DNA of 38,161 bases from an uncultured Bacilli bacterium (GTDB lineage: Bacteria > Bacillota_I > Bacilli_A > RF39 > UBA660), in NCBI GenBank assembly GCA_944359085.1, contig CALVSQ010000008.1, positions 1 through 38,161 of the forward strand. The letters run 5' to 3'. Of the stretch, positions 15,715 through 24,052 are shown in pieces. The notes under the pieces were generated by a model. The model had not been told where the DNA came from. It did no database searches and worked only from the letters and a program-made list of their open reading frames with translations. The translations under genes and the position numbers were made by a program. How positions within the stretch are numbered: position 1 is the first letter of the stretch; the number at the start of each line of letters is the position of its first letter.

Positions 15715-16814
15715 AACCACTTCCCCTCCATCTTTATTATATCACAAATAAAATCAACTTGATCAAAATTTAAATCTGAATACAATGGTAATGTTAGAAT
15801 ACCATTAGCTATTTTTTTTGCAATTGGCGTATTTGAAACATATTTTTTGTAACATTTAAAATCTGTTACTAATGGATAAAAATATTTTCTAGCAATTATT
15901 CCTTTTTCTTTTAATTTTTCGAATAATAAATCTCTTGATATTCCATATTTTTTTTCATCAATATAAATAGGAAAATAAATGTAATTAGCTTTTACATTTT
16001 TTTGTTTTTGCCAACATTTTATTCCTGGGATATCTTTTAATTTTTCTTGATATCTTTCAACTATTTTTTTTCTTTTTAATATTTCTTCATCAATATGTCT
16101 CAAATTACATATTCCCATAGCTGAATGAAATTCACTCATTTTGGTATTCATCCCTATATATTCACATTCCTCTTGATTTATAATACCAAAATTTCTTAAA
16201 CTTTTTATTTTTTCTTTTATATTTGAATTGTATAATAATGCTCCACCTTCTATAGTATGAAAAACTTTTGTAGCGTGAAAGCTCATCATTGATATATCAC
16301 CATAATTGCCAATAGTTTTTCCATTATACTCAACACCAAATGCATGTGCAGCATCATATATTACTTTTAAATTATGTTTTTTTGCAATTTTTTCTATTTT
16401 ATCTACATTACAAACATTACCGTAAACATGAACTGCCACTATAGCACCTGTCTTATCAGTTATCAGTTGTTCAATTTTATCTACATCAATTGTATAATCT
16501 TCTTCATTAATATCACAAAAAACAGGTTTTAAATTATTTTGAACAATTGCATTAGTTGTAGAAACAAAAGTAAATGGTGTTGTTATAACTTCTCCTTTTA
16601 AATCTAAACTATTAATAGCAGTATATAGTGCTAAATGTCCATTATTAAATAAAGAAACATTTTTAACATTTAAATATTTTTCTAATTGTTCTTCTAATTC
16701 ATTGTGCAAAATTCCACAATTAGTTAGCCATCTTGAATCCCAAAGTGGTTTTATTTCATTTATATATTCTTCAAATGTTGGCATTGAAGATCTCGTTACA
16801 TTAATTTTATTCAA
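15711..16814 (-). CDS. DegT/DnrJ-family sugar aminotransferase (VioA/RffA-like)
   Basis: A 367-residue PLP-dependent fold-type-I aminotransferase acting on nucleotide-linked keto sugars. The PLP lysine is K183 in SFHATKVFHTIEGGAL, with the supporting D154 in YDAAHAFG. The N-terminus has the SRWLTNCG pattern of sugar aminotransferases. Starts with TTG (16814) behind AAGGAGTGA; no in-frame ATG precedes it. With rfbA and rfbB directly downstream and no ketoisomerase gene seen, amination at C4 of dTDP-4-keto-6-deoxyglucose (a VioA-type reaction giving dTDP-4-amino-4,6-dideoxyglucose) is the most economical reading; the galacto isomer is possible. Regiochemistry and stereochemistry are inferred from context, not read from the sequence. 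Confidence 0.88.
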   Translation of the reverse strand: MNKINVTRSSMPTFEEYINEIKPLWDSRWLTNCGILHNELEEQLEKYLNVKNVSLFNNGHLALYTAINSLDLKGEVITTPFTFVSTTNAIVQNNLKPVFCDINEEDYTIDVDKIEQLITDKTGAIVAVHVYGNVCNVDKIEKIAKKHNLKVIYDAAHAFGVEYNGKTIGNYGDISMMSFHATKVFHTIEGGALLYNSNIKEKIKSLRNFGIINQEECEYIGMNTKMSEFHSAMGICNLRHIDEEILKRKKIVERYQEKLKDIPGIKCWQKQKNVKANYIYFPIYIDEKKYGISRDLLFEKLKEKGIIARKYFYPLVTDFKCYKKYVSNTPIAKKIANGILTLPLYSDLNFDQVDFICDIIKMEGKWL

Positions 16815-16827
16815 TTTTAGTCACTCC

Positions 16828-18123
16828 TTAAATATCAGAATAATCAATCAAATTTTCTATTACATCAACATCAAATACAGGAATATGTTTTTTATCAAAA
16901 ACTTCTTTTCTTTCTTTATAATAATTATCAATGAATATAGCCTTTTTATGTTTAATAAAATCTGATTTACTATCTAATTCATTTATAATTATTATTTCAG
17001 CAAAAATTGATTTATCTATTTTATATTTTTTTAATGAATCATAAATATTAGTACTATGCTTTGATATTAAATAAATTTTTTTATTTTTATTTAAACATTG
17101 ATAAATAAAAGCCATAGCTTTTGAATTAACTTTATTATTTATAATTAAAGTATCATCAAAATCAATATAAATATTATCATAAGAAAAATTTAAATTATAA
17201 GAATTTTTTAAACGTCTACTTAAAGTTAAATCATATTTATTATATAAAATATTTGTATCTAATTCTAATGCATCAAACAATGATAAAAGTGCGAAATTGA
17301 TTCCTAACGTACGATACAAAGCCATTGTCCCTGCTTGTCTAACAGAAAATTCCATTAATTTATATTTTCCATTAATATCTCTCTTTAACTGAAAAAACCA
17401 AGCACCTCTAAATACAAATGTATTGTTTAAATCTATAGCTATTTTTTCTATTTCTTCAGAAAGAGGAATTGTTTTTGATTCAAAAGAAATTCCCATAGTA
17501 ATTCTTTCTCTTGTTCTTGGGCCAACAAATAATAATTGTCTTTTAAAATTAGTGAAACAATCTACTGTAATTTCATCACCAGGTAAATTTTCACATATTA
17601 CTAAATCATTATTTGAGTTTAATTTTAAAAATAGTTCTTCATAATCTTTAGCTAAATAAGTTCCTTTTCCTCCAGCTCCAATATTTGGCTTTAAAAAAAC
17701 AGGATAATCTTTAACTTCATCAATATTATTATAAATTTTTGGACAATAAAATTTATTTTTTAAATTATCAAAAATCAATTTCTTACTATGAGCAATTCTT
17801 GTAGTTTCAAGTGGAGAGCAAACTATTTTGGCATTTATGTTTTTTTCATTTTCCATTAAAAATAATGCTATAGTATCATGAGTTGGAATTATCAAATCTA
17901 TTTGAAATTTATTAATTAAATCATTAAAATGATTTATAAAATTCTCATCAGATATATATAAATTTTCAATACAATAATTAGATTTAGGATATAATTCTTT
18001 ACCATAATCAATTAAAGAAGAAGCTCCAAATAAATTAAAATGAATATTATATTTTAACGAATCATGAATATTTATAGCATTTTCTCCACCTGCCGGAAAA
18101 ATTAATACATTATACTTCTTCAC
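16828..18123 (-). CDS. ATP-grasp ligase fused to a HAD-like domain
   Basis: A 431-residue two-domain protein. Residues 1-300 form a CarB-like ATP-grasp enzyme: an N-terminal pre-ATP-grasp lobe (KKYNVLIFPAGGENAINIH), the nucleotide-binding loop FLKPNIGAGGKGTYLAKD, and a metal-binding region near KLMEFSVRQAGTMALY. Residues about 312-431 resemble a small HAD phosphatase: DFDDTL as motif I, ISKHS as motif II and IFIDN as motif IV. ATP-grasp enzymes typically join a carboxylate, often an amino acid, to an amine through an acyl phosphate. Starts with GTG (18123) with GGAGG six bases upstream, inside the end of the DegT-like gene. With the aminotransferase and WbqC it may aminoacylate an amino sugar; this is inference. 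Confidence 0.8.
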   Translation of the reverse strand: MKKYNVLIFPAGGENAINIHDSLKYNIHFNLFGASSLIDYGKELYPKSNYCIENLYISDENFINHFNDLINKFQIDLIIPTHDTIALFLMENEKNINAKIVCSPLETTRIAHSKKLIFDNLKNKFYCPKIYNNIDEVKDYPVFLKPNIGAGGKGTYLAKDYEELFLKLNSNNDLVICENLPGDEITVDCFTNFKRQLLFVGPRTRERITMGISFESKTIPLSEEIEKIAIDLNNTFVFRGAWFFQLKRDINGKYKLMEFSVRQAGTMALYRTLGINFALLSLFDALELDTNILYNKYDLTLSRRLKNSYNLNFSYDNIYIDFDDTLIINNKVNSKAMAFIYQCLNKNKKIYLISKHSTNIYDSLKKYKIDKSIFAEIIIINELDSKSDFIKHKKAIFIDNYYKERKEVFDKKHIPVFDVDVIENLIDYSDI

Positions 18124-19057
18124 AAATTTCCTCCAAACTACTTATAATACAGTCCATATCTTCTTTAGAATATCGTTGATCAATTGGCAATGGTAAAATA
18201 TTATTTATATATTCTAATTCTATTTTACTTAAATTATTTTCTTCAACAATATTAGGCCACAATTTAGGTATATATATTTTTTTAGAAATCAAATAATCTC
18301 TTACTTTTTTTCCTTCATCAACATATAAAGGATACATAAAAGTTAAATTATTAGGTAAAGATAATCTCTGAAACTTTTTTAATTTTTCATTTAAATAATT
18401 AAAATTATCTATTCTTATTTTATAAGAATTTTTATAATCAATAGCTCCCATTATAATCTTAGAAAAATTTGACATTTTATAAATATTACCTTTATCAAAT
18501 TTTTTATCGTTATTAGAAAATTCTGTATAATAAGTGACTGCATTTTCTTCTAATCGTCCTATTAAATGTCCTATTTTATCATTAACAACATAGGGCTCTA
18601 TTTCATCGTTTTTTTTAATGTTACTGTATAAATATGCTCCGTCAGCAACTCCAAAATATTTTCTGCAATTATATATAGAATTTGTTACTGGCTTTTGAAA
18701 AAAAGAATGAGTATTATCTACTATTAAACTTTTATATTTATTCATCATCTTTTTTATTTTATCATTTGAAATCAATCCATAATAATTAACTAAATAAATA
18801 TATGAGTAACCATCATAATCATCAAGTATAGGCATAAAATCATTATCAATATGGTATAAAACAATATCACATTTTTCATCTACACAAGCTCTATAAACCA
18901 CTTCACACAAATAAATTGGTAAATAAATTTTTTTTATTTTATTAAATCTTATAAAATACTTTAATGCATTTCTTGAACTATTAAAATCAAGACAATTTTT
19001 ATGATAAGGCTGATTGATTAAACCTCCTAATTCAATATATCCACCTATTTCTTGCAT
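18110..19057 (-). CDS. Divergent DegT-like PLP-fold protein
   Basis: A 315-residue protein I recognise only as a distant member of the DegT/DnrJ aminotransferase superfamily. It keeps a plausible PLP Asp and its partner in LIVDNTHSFF (D114, H117; compare YDAAHAFG in the neighbouring enzyme), and a lysine, K133, followed by YFGVADGAYLY. In the true aminotransferase at 15711 the residues from Lys to the Gly pair are one longer, so the active-site loop here is altered. It is about 50 residues shorter than usual. It may be an atypical transaminase, a PLP enzyme with other chemistry, or a binding subunit. GGAG precedes the ATG. It overlaps WbqC by 13 bases and the ATP-grasp gene by 14, indicating a tightly coupled module. 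Confidence 0.65.
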   Translation of the reverse strand: MQEIGGYIELGGLINQPYHKNCLDFNSSRNALKYFIRFNKIKKIYLPIYLCEVVYRACVDEKCDIVLYHIDNDFMPILDDYDGYSYIYLVNYYGLISNDKIKKMMNKYKSLIVDNTHSFFQKPVTNSIYNCRKYFGVADGAYLYSNIKKNDEIEPYVVNDKIGHLIGRLEENAVTYYTEFSNNDKKFDKGNIYKMSNFSKIIMGAIDYKNSYKIRIDNFNYLNEKLKKFQRLSLPNNLTFMYPLYVDEGKKVRDYLISKKIYIPKLWPNIVEENNLSKIELEYINNILPLPIDQRYSKEDMDCIISSLEEICEEV

Positions 19058-19788
19058 AAAGTTTTCTCCACTTCAGATTCCATAAATTTATAATCATCTA
19101 AAAATTTTAAAATATCACTTGGTTGATTAAACATCATAACATCAATTATAGATAATCCCGGTTCAAAATAACCAATTCTTTGAACATAAGGTTGTAAGTT
19201 AATAGATTGAAATTTTAATTCGATATTCTTTTTATCATATTTTGTTTTATCGAAAAAACTAATTCCTCCTGGAGGATTCCAATATTCATTTACATTACCC
19301 ATAGCAACACAAATATTTAAAGCCCATTCGTCAGGCGCTTTTGCCTCTTCTATTTTTAAATTCATTTCTGAGAAAATCTTAATATTAGGACAAAATCCTA
19401 AATATTCACATACTACTTCTAAAATATGTTTATTTAAAACTACAATACTATCAGTATCAATATCTAAAGCTTTTTTTACAACTTCTATTGTTTGATTATA
19501 ATATGGAGCTTTTCTTTTATATTGAGTTAATTGGCTTAAAATTTTATTTTTCCAATCTTCACTATTTCTAATCTTAATATTCATAATTTTTGTATCTAAA
19601 GAATGTTTTTCTAAAGGAACTGCAACATATTGCCAATCTCCTCCTTGTTTTAATATTCTATTTCTTTCAATCCAACCATGTTTTATAAATTGTACAGTAT
19701 CAAATAATATAAATTCATCAGTATTTTTTATTAAGCTAAAATAACCTAAATATGGAAAAAAGTATGGTTGCATTATTCCTAATTTCAT
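19045..19788 (-). CDS. WbqC-family protein
   Basis: A 247-residue WbqC-like protein, recognised from its N-terminal signature KLGIMQPYFFPYLGYFSLI, then DEFILFDTVQFIKHGWIERN and a conserved C-terminal region with WNPPGG. WbqC proteins occur in O-antigen and capsule loci that make 4-amino-4,6-dideoxy sugars, and are thought to act on the amino group (acyl or glycyl transfer); biochemical proof is limited. Its start overlaps the flippase stop codon in ATGA form, and its end overlaps the DegT-like gene. The neighbouring aminotransferase, RfbA and RfbB fit such a sugar. Confidence 0.88.
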   Translation of the reverse strand: MKLGIMQPYFFPYLGYFSLIKNTDEFILFDTVQFIKHGWIERNRILKQGGDWQYVAVPLEKHSLDTKIMNIKIRNSEDWKNKILSQLTQYKRKAPYYNQTIEVVKKALDIDTDSIVVLNKHILEVVCEYLGFCPNIKIFSEMNLKIEEAKAPDEWALNICVAMGNVNEYWNPPGGISFFDKTKYDKKNIELKFQSINLQPYVQRIGYFEPGLSIIDVMMFNQPSDILKFLDDYKFMESEVEKTLCKK

Positions 19789-21245
19789 TTTAACGCCTCT
19801 TTCTTTTTTAAAAATGACCTTAATATTTCTATCATATAATTTAATGATTCCAATTTTAAAATATAAGCCAATCCAAAATATATAATTACTCCAACTAATA
19901 TTTGAATGATTAATAAAATATACATATTTAAATTAATAAAATTAAATGAATATACAATTATAAACATTATAATTGAAATAATTAAGCTTGGAAACAAATC
20001 TTTTACTTGTTCAAAATAATTATAATTTAATAACTTGCGATTAGGGAAAGAATTTATAAAAGTTGATAAAATAGCTACTAATACTTGTCCAATAGCCATT
20101 TGAAGAACACCAAATGGTAAAGTTACTATTAAAGCAAATAACCCAATAACTTTTTTAATTATTTCTAGTTTTAAAAAATAATCACTTTTTCCTAATGCTT
20201 TTATTACCTGTAGATTTGCAGTATTAATAGGATATAAAGCATATACAATACATAATAATTGCATGAACGGAACACACCCTAACCAATTTTCTGTTAGCAG
20301 TACTTTAACAACTGTTTCTGCCACAGCCGCCAATCCAAACATCATAGGAAATAACAACAACGAACTAGTTACTATAGATCTTCTAACCATTTTCTTTAAT
20401 TTGTCTTTTCTATCTTGTTGTTTTGAATAAGCGGGTAACATTACTGAACTTATTGCACCATCAACATTAACAGCAATTAATTTGGGAAATTGTTCACCTT
20501 TATTATAATTACCTAAAGTACTACTACTATAAAATTTACCAATAACTAAATTATAAATATTTTGATAAATAGTATCTAAAAGAGCTGAACATAATATTTT
20601 CCAACCATAAGATAACAATGACTTTACCCTATTAATTGAAAACATTAACTTTGGCTGCCAACCAGAAGTAAACCATAAAATAATAGTTGTTGCTATAGAA
20701 TTAGCAATTTGTTGACCTACTAGCGCCCATGGTCCAAATCCTTTATAAGCCATTAAGACACCTGTAGTCCCAGATATTAAAATAGCCACTAAACTACTTA
20801 AAAATAATTTTTTAAATTTCATTTCTTTAGCAATTTTTGCATTTTGAACCGAATTAATTGCTCCAAAAAATAATGTCAATGATATAACTCTTAATATCGA
20901 AGTAATAGCAGGCATATTATAAAAACTAGCTATAATAGGTGCGGCAAAAAACAATATCACATAACAAATTGACGCAATCAATAAGCTAATATAGAATACT
21001 GATGAAAAATCCAATTCATCAGAATCTTTTTTTTGAATCAATGATGTACTAAATCCTGTTTGAATAAAAACATTAGCAATTGCTGTAAAAACCAATATCA
21101 TAGATACTACTCCATAATCACTTGGAAGTAATAATCTTGCTAATATGATTGAAACGATAAATTGAACACCTTGAGTTCCAATACGCTCTAAAAATTTCCA
21201 AATTAAGGAAGAAATCACTTCATTTTTTATATTTTCATTTTTCAA
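19785..21245 (-). CDS. Polysaccharide flippase (WzxC/TuaB type)
   Basis: A 486-residue membrane protein with about 12-14 hydrophobic helices. The opening SSLIWKFLERIGTQGVQFIVSIILARLL, then LPSDYGVVSM, is typical of the TuaB/WzxC branch of the MOP exporters, which transport teichuronic acid, colanic acid and related units. Operon A encodes uronic acid synthesis (Ugd, epimerase), which suits such an exporter. Translation starts at TTG (21245) six bases after GAGGTGA; there is no usable in-frame ATG. It is the second flippase of the window and is coupled to WbqC by a four-base overlap. Confidence 0.9.
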   Translation of the reverse strand: MKNENIKNEVISSLIWKFLERIGTQGVQFIVSIILARLLLPSDYGVVSMILVFTAIANVFIQTGFSTSLIQKKDSDELDFSSVFYISLLIASICYVILFFAAPIIASFYNMPAITSILRVISLTLFFGAINSVQNAKIAKEMKFKKLFLSSLVAILISGTTGVLMAYKGFGPWALVGQQIANSIATTIILWFTSGWQPKLMFSINRVKSLLSYGWKILCSALLDTIYQNIYNLVIGKFYSSSTLGNYNKGEQFPKLIAVNVDGAISSVMLPAYSKQQDRKDKLKKMVRRSIVTSSLLLFPMMFGLAAVAETVVKVLLTENWLGCVPFMQLLCIVYALYPINTANLQVIKALGKSDYFLKLEIIKKVIGLFALIVTLPFGVLQMAIGQVLVAILSTFINSFPNRKLLNYNYFEQVKDLFPSLIISIIMFIIVYSFNFINLNMYILLIIQILVGVIIYFGLAYILKLESLNYMIEILRSFLKKKEALK

Positions 21246-21287
21246 AAAATCACCTCAAACTAGCTATTTACCAAAAAAAATCATCTT

Positions 21288-21309
21288 AATAAATATTAGT
21301 ATATTTATT
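21288..21309 (-). other. AT-rich hairpin in the longest gap inside operon A
   Basis: The 127-base gap 21246-21372 is the longest within operon A. It contains a 9-bp perfect stem (21288-21296 with 21301-21309) with a 4-nt loop. On the minus strand it is followed, after eight bases, by eight T. It might be a partial terminator or an mRNA stability element between the GT2 gene and the flippase. I see no convincing promoter here. Confidence 0.35.
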
Positions 21310-21372
21310 GAAATATTAAATACTAAAATTCACTTATACACCAAACAATTTTTAAGATACGTATGCTATATT

Positions 21373-22320
21373 TTATTTCTGCTTTTTAATTTTTAAATAA
21401 AGTTTATATATAACTTTACTGTTTTTTAATTGTAATTTTATTTTTTCATTTAATGATAATTTCTTATAATATTTTGCATATTTTTCTTTTTTTATTTCAT
21501 TTAAATCATTTTTATCCTTGAAATAGCAAAAACTTCTATATAAAATTTTATTTTTAATCAAATTATCATAAAGATATTTTGTTTCTTTGTTGAAAGAATT
21601 ATATATTTGAATTTCCATTTCAAAATTCTTTTGTTTAACAATATCATTATTTTTTTGAGCTACACTCCATGAATTAATAGCATTAGTTCTATAACATGAC
21701 ATCACATTATTAAAATGATAACAATTACCTTTAGACAATAAATGTAATTTTAAAGGTAAATCTCCTACTGTTGCTTCATAATAGTAATTTGGAAGTTTTA
21801 AAACATCTTTTTTTCTAAATAACATTGAAGAAGTATGCATACTAGAGTTATTAGATAAAAAATTTTCAATTGTTACAATTCCTTCTAAATAAGAATTTAT
21901 TAAATCTATTTTTTCATTATTTTCATTAATAATTTCTGTATTATGAGAACATAAACTTATTTTTTTGTGTAAATCCATATAATCGACTTGTTTTTGTAAT
22001 TTATTATCATCACACCAAAAGTCGTCTCCATCACATAATGCAATATACTTTCCTTTAGCTTTATCTAAAACTTTAACTAAAACAGAATTGGCGCACTTTG
22101 AATATTGATTCTCTTTTTCTAACATTAAAATAATTTTATCTGAATATTTTTTTTTATATTTTTTTAATATATTTATAGTACCATCAGTAGATGCATCATC
22201 ATGAATTATTATTTCAAAATCAAAATTTGTTTTTTGACTAAGAAAACTATTAATAGCTTGTTCTATATATTTTTCTTGATTATATGTAATACAACACACA
22301 CTTACTTTAATGTCACACAT
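21373..22320 (-). CDS. GT2-family glycosyltransferase
   Basis: A 315-residue cytoplasmic GT-A enzyme. The N-terminus has VSVCCITYNQEKYIEQAI, HDDASTDGT (nucleotide binding) and the metal-binding DxD-type motif CDGDDFW; the C-terminal third (YRSFCYFKDKN and a Lys-rich tail) is variable. It resembles EpsE-type and other capsule GT2 enzymes. Donor and acceptor sugars cannot be deduced. The ribosome site is weak (GGAAAT well upstream of the ATG), in contrast to most neighbours. It is the last gene before the 127-base gap. Confidence 0.9.
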   Translation of the reverse strand: MCDIKVSVCCITYNQEKYIEQAINSFLSQKTNFDFEIIIHDDASTDGTINILKKYKKKYSDKIILMLEKENQYSKCANSVLVKVLDKAKGKYIALCDGDDFWCDDNKLQKQVDYMDLHKKISLCSHNTEIINENNEKIDLINSYLEGIVTIENFLSNNSSMHTSSMLFRKKDVLKLPNYYYEATVGDLPLKLHLLSKGNCYHFNNVMSCYRTNAINSWSVAQKNNDIVKQKNFEMEIQIYNSFNKETKYLYDNLIKNKILYRSFCYFKDKNDLNEIKKEKYAKYYKKLSLNEKIKLQLKNSKVIYKLYLKIKKQK

Positions 22321-22323
22321 AAA

Positions 22324-22788
22324 TTAACAATCTATTTCCTTTTTTAAATTATTGATAAAATTAGTTGTATTTGATTTGAATGGAATCATTTTTTTTGTTT
22401 GAATTTTTTGTACTAATTCATCCAAATCGTCATTTTCATCTAGTTTTAATATATATCCTACTTCAGAAAAAATATCTACAATTTGTTTTTGATGATCATC
22501 TACATGCTCACCATACTTTTTTAATCTAGGACATGCTATTACTTTTTTTCCTTGTTTTATTGCTGTCACAATCGAACCGGTACCACCATGAGTTATTATT
22601 AAATCGGCTTGCTTTATTAATTTATCCATTTCCTGATAATCAACAAAATCAAGCATTTTCATTTTTTTACTTTTATATTTCGTATATCCAGCTTGAACAA
22701 TTATTTTATCATTTATATTACTTTTTTCAATCATATCTAATAATCTATTAAAAGATTGTTTTTGTGTGCCTAACGTTACTAATATCAT
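22324..22788 (-). CDS. pssE: PssE-like (Alg13-type) glycosyltransferase subunit
   Basis: A 154-residue protein equivalent to the C-terminal half of a GT-B fold, the catalytic, UDP-sugar-binding Alg13/PssE/Cps14G part. Typical segments are MILVTLGTQKQSFNRLLDMIE at the start and ADLIITHGGTGSIVTAIKQGK, which holds the nucleotide-sugar site. It should form a complex with the membrane-associated partner encoded immediately upstream. The ATG at 22788 shares its A with the TGA stop of that gene (TGATG), so the two are made stoichiometrically; a TTG three bases earlier is also possible. Usual role: second sugar transfer onto the lipid-linked primer. Confidence 0.92.
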   Translation of the reverse strand: MILVTLGTQKQSFNRLLDMIEKSNINDKIIVQAGYTKYKSKKMKMLDFVDYQEMDKLIKQADLIITHGGTGSIVTAIKQGKKVIACPRLKKYGEHVDDHQKQIVDIFSEVGYILKLDENDDLDELVQKIQTKKMIPFKSNTTNFINNLKKEIDC

Positions 22789-23252
22789 CAATAAATACCT
22801 CCAAAATATTTTGCTTTAGGATAAAATTCCAACATAGTTTCCCATTGTACTATAAATGTATTAGCAATTGGATAAACAAGCCTACCTGATAACGTAGGAC
22901 TTGTTCTTTTTGCATAACTTTCGATAAATATTATTTTTCTACCAAATAATCTACCAATATAGCACATTGGAACAGCTGTATGAGTTCCCGTTGTAACAAT
23001 AACATTAGGACGATATTTAAAAAACAAATAAAATGATTTAAAAATATTAAATAAAAAGATAAATACATATTTAAATAAATATTCTCGAGAACCATAAATT
23101 AAATATTCCATTTTGTATTTTTTTTTCATGTCTTTAGTAACGTCATTTTTTTCAGTAACTAAAACATAATTATAATCTTTAAAAATAGTTTTAAGTTCTA
23201 AAAGCTGTGTTAAATGACCTCCAACACTACTTATAAACATAACTCGTTTCAT
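22788..23252 (-). CDS. pssD: PssD-like (Alg14-type) glycosyltransferase subunit
   Basis: A 154-residue membrane-associated half of a split GT-B glycosyltransferase (PssD/Cps14F/Alg14). Landmarks are the N-terminal MKRVMFISSVGGHLTQLLEL, a hydrophobic stretch near residues 60-78 (YVFIFLFNIFKSFYLFF) that should anchor it, and VIVTTGTHTAVPMCYIGRLF followed by FIESYAKR. It recruits the catalytic PssE subunit encoded by the overlapping downstream gene to the membrane and helps bind the acceptor. The length is normal for split forms. Confidence 0.92.
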   Translation of the reverse strand: MKRVMFISSVGGHLTQLLELKTIFKDYNYVLVTEKNDVTKDMKKKYKMEYLIYGSREYLFKYVFIFLFNIFKSFYLFFKYRPNVIVTTGTHTAVPMCYIGRLFGRKIIFIESYAKRTSPTLSGRLVYPIANTFIVQWETMLEFYPKAKYFGGIY

Positions 23253-23259
23253 ATTAACC

Positions 23260-24045
23260 TCACATTATAAATTGTTTAATTAACCATTTTTTAAAATTTA
23301 AGAATGAAGTTTCATAGTTAATTCCTATTCTTGAAATTTCATACTTATCATTTTTTTTTGAAGATAAATTAGATTTATCAAGAGTAAATGCCATTTTATA
23401 ATTATTTTCTTCTAATACTTGCTTTATTTTTTCAGACGAAGTACCATATGGATAACAAAAAATATTAGTTTCAAATTTTTGCATTTTGATAAAATCATTT
23501 TTTACTTCTTCTAAAGATAAATCTTTTGTATTTAGATTATGTAAATCAAATGAATGACTATGAATTTCTAAATTAGGATACTCTTTTTTTATAGATTCTA
23601 ATAAATCTCTACCAATGAATTGCTGTTTTGCAGGATTATATTCTTCTGATACATCATTAATTTTATTACCAATAATAAACATAGTTGCTTTGAAATTATA
23701 TTTTTTCAAAATAGGTAAAATTTCATAATAAATTCCTAAATCACCATCATCTATAGTTATCATTACTGTTTTTATTGGATATTTTTTATCAGTATTTCGC
23801 CAATTTTCAAATTCACTCATTGATATGGTTTTATAATTGTTTTCATATAAATATTTCATTTGTTCTTCAAATCTTTCAACTGTATCTACCCATTTATTAT
23901 CTTTATAATATTCATTTTTTATTTCTTGTGGAACAATTTTATGATAAGCAAAAATTGCTATTTTTCTTTCTTTGAAATTAAAATATATACAAATGCCTAC
24001 AATCAATAATATTGATGTTAATATTAATATCATCAATTTTTTCAT
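23260..24045 (-). CDS. Membrane-anchored polysaccharide deacetylase (NodB domain)
   Basis: A 261-residue carbohydrate esterase-4-type enzyme with an N-terminal signal anchor (residues 4-23) placing the catalytic domain outside the cell. NodB motifs: MITIDDGD with D99-D100, and HSHSFDLH at 162-169, a variant closer to the SHxxDLH of PgaB/IcaB-type enzymes than to the plain H-S/T-x-x-H; FCYPYG marks motif 3. It should remove N-acetyl groups from the exported polymer or from peptidoglycan. The frame opens at an ATG at 24063 that lies within the preceding gene's end; the true start is the ATG at 24045, preceded by GAGGAG. Being inside operon A, the capsule is the likelier substrate. Confidence 0.88.
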   Translation of the reverse strand: MKKLMILILTSILLIVGICIYFNFKERKIAIFAYHKIVPQEIKNEYYKDNKWVDTVERFEEQMKYLYENNYKTISMSEFENWRNTDKKYPIKTVMITIDDGDLGIYYEILPILKKYNFKATMFIIGNKINDVSEEYNPAKQQFIGRDLLESIKKEYPNLEIHSHSFDLHNLNTKDLSLEEVKNDFIKMQKFETNIFCYPYGTSSEKIKQVLEENNYKMAFTLDKSNLSSKKNDKYEISRIGINYETSFLNFKKWLIKQFIM

Positions 24046-24052
24046 ACAAAAA

